Origin: Craspedostauros australis
Lineage: Eukaryota; Bacillariophyta; Bacillariophyceae; Mastogloiales; Achnanthaceae
Length of the DNA: 64,000 bases
Assembly (NCBI GenBank): GCA_026770025.1
Contig: JAMXDE010000033.1
Coordinates: 62,001 to 126,000, forward strand
Direction of reading: 5' to 3'
Shown: in pieces, positions 61,468 to 64,000 of the stretch
Layout: each line of letters opens with the position of its first letter
How positions within the stretch are numbered: position 1 is the first letter of the stretch
The notes under the pieces: model-generated
Databases searched by the model: none
What the model saw: the letters and a program-made list of their open reading frames with translations, nothing else
Told to the model about the DNA's origin: nothing
Position numbers and translations under genes: made by a program

Positions 61468-62223
61468 GTCTGGTCATTGATGGCGGTTGTGTCTGCCATC
61501 ATATAAAACCTTCGAACGATGCCGTTGTTTCGAACGATGCCGATATTGTGGATGATGCTGCGGATGATGCTGCGGATGATGCTGATGGTGGTAGTGATGT
61601 CGGCGAGGCAACTGTTACACGTCCCGCAAGAGGAAAGGCACAACAATGCAACCAAAAGATCCACAAGCCACACGGAACGACAACGACAACGGCAACAACC
61701 AACACCATCGCGACATCCAAAAGGCATTCGTCGTTTCCAGAAAAGGCACATCGCGAGTGTCAAGATCCAACCATCGACTCGTGTTCACGAATGATCGCAA
61801 GAAGTCGAATGATGTCAGTCGCTCCACACAACACATCATCGAAAAGAGGCTAAATGCAGCCAAAAGGCCTTTCGGCGTCAGGATCTTCCAGTCGCTTCGA
61901 AGATGGTCATCTTTCCCCAACAACCAATCGGAATCATCCGCCACAATGCAGAACCACCGATTCCTTTTCGCCAATGCGATGTGTGGTCCTGTTGTCACAA
62001 CACTTCGATGGATTTCTATCGAACTCCAAGTTGATCTGAACAGCTCCGTTTCACCCCAAGTTCTGTCATCGGACCACCTGTGGGGCCATGGATCCACCTG
62101 CACAGCATCTGCCTCACCCGACCCATCATGATCTGCTCATAAAAAGCAAATCGCATCCAAACAAAGCAACGCAACGCACGGCAATCATCACCACACCCCA
62201 AGTCCCATTCCGCAACAGCAACA
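61468..62223. other. divergent promoter region between F-box-like and GST genes
   Basis: It contains a TATATAAAA-like ATATAAAAC at about 61500 on the plus strand, a GGATGATGCT tandem stretch at 61550-61580, and the CATAAAA element of the GST gene. An open plus frame at 61646-62131 (161 codons, Asn/Arg-rich) is not convincing as a gene. Confidence 0.5.
62138..62144 (+). promoter_or_regulatory. CATAAAA TATA-like element
   Basis: GCTCATAAAAAGC, 86 nt before the ATG at 62224. Confidence 0.4.
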
Positions 62224-63111
62224 ATGACCCCTCCCACTTTGACCCTCACCTACTTCGGTATCGCCGGTGCCGCCGAACCAATCCGATTGGCTGCCGCAAT
62301 CGGCAAGGTAAGTGCGCGATGGGTCGAAAGAATCCTCCTGCATCATGATCTGGACGCTCTGCCAGAACATCATGGGCTGCCTGTCTATCTCTTCTTTCTC
62401 ATCCATTCCTTTCCGCCATGAATGTTTGCAACGCACTCGTATCGCAACGTATCGCAACACGACGCATGTTATACCTACCTATCACAGGTCCCATACATCC
62501 ACAAGAGCCTCGAATTCAAGGACTGGCCTGAGTACAAGAAGACCACGCCAGTCGGTCTGCTCCCTCTGTTGGAGGTCGACAATGGCAAGGATGACAAGCA
62601 GGTCATCCCAGAAAGCGTCGCTATCTTGCGTTACTTCGGCAAGCTGGGTGGACTCTACCCCACCGATCCCCTCGAAGCGCTGAAGGTGGATTCCATCGTG
62701 GATTCGTCGTTGGACTCCATGAAGGCCATCGCTCTGACGGTCCAAGGGTCAGTCACGAACATGATTTCTGACGAGCCATGGACCAAGGAAGAGGTCGCCG
62801 CGATCCGCAAGAGAATTGCCACCACGAAGGATGCCGGCCTCCTCATGTACATGGCCTACCTCAACGGTGTGCTGGAGAAGAACGGAAGCGGTTGGTTCGT
62901 CGGCGATTCCGTCACGATCGCGGATCTCATGGTCTTGCGCGTCACCAGCTGGGTGGGATCCGGCATGCTTGATGGTATTCCACCAGAGACCCTGGATCCA
63001 TTCCCGCTCATCAAGGCTCACATGGAAAAGATCGCGGCACTCCCAGAAGTGAAGGAGTTCCGTGACAAGCACACTACCCCATACGGCAATTTCAAGTTCG
63101 GAATGAAGTAA
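62224..63111 (+). CDS. cytosolic glutathione S-transferase (sigma/alpha-like), two exons, 235 aa
   Basis: Exon 1 (62224-62307) ends AAG|GTAAGT. Exon 2 (62488-63111) follows CTATCACAG; the phase-0 intron is 180 nt. The thioredoxin-like N domain begins LTLTYFGIAGAAEPIR, with Tyr10 in the place of the catalytic Tyr of alpha/mu/pi/sigma enzymes. The cis-Pro region is VGLLPLLEVDNGK, and ESVAILRYFGKLGGLYP holds the Glu-Ser that binds the glutathione gamma-glutamyl group. The all-helical C domain carries the conserved VGDSVTIADLMVL (N-capping box with Asp). The enzyme should conjugate glutathione to electrophiles in detoxification or redox defence. The intron falls right after the first beta-alpha unit. 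All expected residues are present. Confidence 0.93.
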
Positions 63112-63256
63112 ATGCCTCCTGCGTTACATTGCATTCATACTCTTCCGCTTTGCGGATACGGAGATGGACACGAAATGCAGCTATCGAGCTGTGCTTGTCG
63201 CTCGCTCTCTTTATTGCTAACCCCAAATTAGAATAGATCAGTTTACGGTTGCGACT

Positions 63257-64000
63257 TTACTCGCTTTCCTCGCAAGCGTTTCTCTTGACGTATCGCAAGA
63301 ACTGTGAATGCGTGTTGACTTGCTGCATGAGTTCCAAATCCACTTGGTACTTTCCATTTGACAGCTCTACGAGATGTTGCTTCGTGGCGTCACAGCCATG
63401 TTCACGTTCGGATTGCCTCCAGATGCTGTACCGGGCCTCGAGCAATCGGCAGCTTTCCGCGTCGTAAGCAATCCATCCCTTCTCGTCACCATCGAACATC
63501 CACACGGCATGGCATGGATTCAACGAAGCATGGAGTTGGGTTTGTTGGTGCTGTTGCGTTGACGGTGGAGCAACCAGATCGCCAAGAATACGCTCCAACG
63601 CTGCTGGCCCGAACCGATTGCATTCCAGCACTTGTTGTGGCAGCAGCATCATGTTGCCGTCCTTCGATTTCGGCTGTTGGCAGAATGGGCACGATGCGAC
63701 GGTCGCTTTGATGACGGACGGCCGCGGGCAATGGCGTTGCCGACAGATCCAGTCTCCCACTCGGCACGATGAGTCGTCACCGATTCGCAACGACTCGTGG
63801 AACTTGGATGACGCCGTTGTTGCAACAGCGGAGGTTGATGTCGTCGCGTCAAACGTCGCTGGTAAGTACTGCACACCGTCGATCGCGCCGCGGTTATCCT
63901 CGACGGTGCTGTGTTCGATTTCGCACGAGGAATCGCCACGAATGACCACACCGGCACCATTGTTGTTGCGGACCGTGCAGTCGACCAGCTGCAGATGCGA
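63257..64000 (-). CDS. beta-helix protein with C-terminal WWE domain (3' part; continues beyond window)
   Basis: The minus-strand frame is open from the window edge to a stop at 63257. The part seen starts with right-handed beta-helix turns (LQLVDCTVRNNNGAGVVIRG, EIEHSTVEDNRGAI), as in NosD/FBXO11-type repeats. A Ser/Thr/Ala linker with scattered cysteines follows, then CPFCQQPKSKDG and an Asn/Arg helix. The C-terminal 90 residues match a WWE domain: AVWMFDGDEKGWIAYDAES, LLEARY, a long helix, then NGKYQVDLELMQQVNTHSQF and LRYVKR. WWE domains read ADP-ribose on proteins or link to ubiquitin ligases. The start and any N-terminal domain lie outside the window, so only the last 248 codons are described. 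Confidence 0.8.
   Translation of the reverse strand, partial: SHLQLVDCTVRNNNGAGVVIRGDSSCEIEHSTVEDNRGAIDGVQYLPATFDATTSTSAVATTASSKFHESLRIGDDSSCRVGDWICRQRHCPRPSVIKATVASCPFCQQPKSKDGNMMLLPQQVLECNRFGPAALERILGDLVAPPSTQQHQQTQLHASLNPCHAVWMFDGDEKGWIAYDAESCRLLEARYSIWRQSEREHGCDATKQHLVELSNGKYQVDLELMQQVNTHSQFLRYVKRNACEESE

Noticed and set aside
60412-61506. 364-codon plus-strand open frame opposite the F-box-like gene
   Set aside because: The minus frame has the coherent features (F-box-like helices, nuclear signal, Cys cluster); the plus frame is Cys/Val/Arg-rich noise.

Overview
The window reads as nuclear DNA of a diatom, most likely a pennate one. The evidence is compact genes with a few short GT-AG introns (54 to 389 nt), CA-rich leaders running into the start codon, a Ty1/copia element of the diatom (CoDi) type, helicase-associated-domain proteins, an ankyrin protein of diatom style, a Lys/Gly-rich silaffin-like protein and many small secreted proteins. 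I cannot name the species. Gene models below were joined by hand from reading frames and splice signals. Start codons were moved to real ATGs wherever the open frame began at a TTG.

Layout. 1-6336: the end of a Lys/Gly-rich protein, a multi-pass membrane protein, an ankyrin-repeat gene or remnant, and a membrane-anchored aldo/keto reductase-like protein in three exons. 6337-8073 is largely empty. 8074-9438: a secreted protein with a DPDLGSPN...GNVLVIQE module. 10436-18846: a complete-looking minus-strand LINE with two long open ORFs overlapping as ATGA, flanked by a perfect 16-bp target-site duplication. It lies just downstream of, and in the same orientation as, a two-exon gene (18930-20950) carrying a motif I recall from many diatom proteins.

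23222-36305: three small secreted-peptide genes of 88-89 residues on the plus strand. The first two share the C-terminal pattern LPCPPVxSxDNCxxYxxQ. They are separated by a whole Ty1/copia element (24633-33782) with identical 687-bp LTRs and a 5-bp target-site duplication. 36537-40672: a kinesin, probably kinesin-5. 41625-43091: a protein joining a PARP-type zinc finger to an HRDC domain. 44974-46527: a protein with two helicase-associated domains. 47425-48588: a low-complexity protein with one membrane segment. 48589-51007: a gene-poor stretch with a 54-bp tandem repeat, a perfect hairpin and a diverged duplication.

51008-64000: a secreted protein, two tandem GT10 fucosyltransferase-like genes (one frameshifted), an ankyrin-like protein, a MAPEG protein, an F-box-like/Cys protein, a soluble glutathione S-transferase, and the 3' end of a beta-helix plus WWE-domain gene that runs off the window.

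No single operon-like system joins these genes, as expected for a eukaryote. The most promising new items are the small secreted peptide family, the zinc-finger/HRDC protein, the beta-helix/WWE protein, the LINE with its stop-start overlap, and a recurring CATAAAA motif 65 to 104 nt before several start codons.
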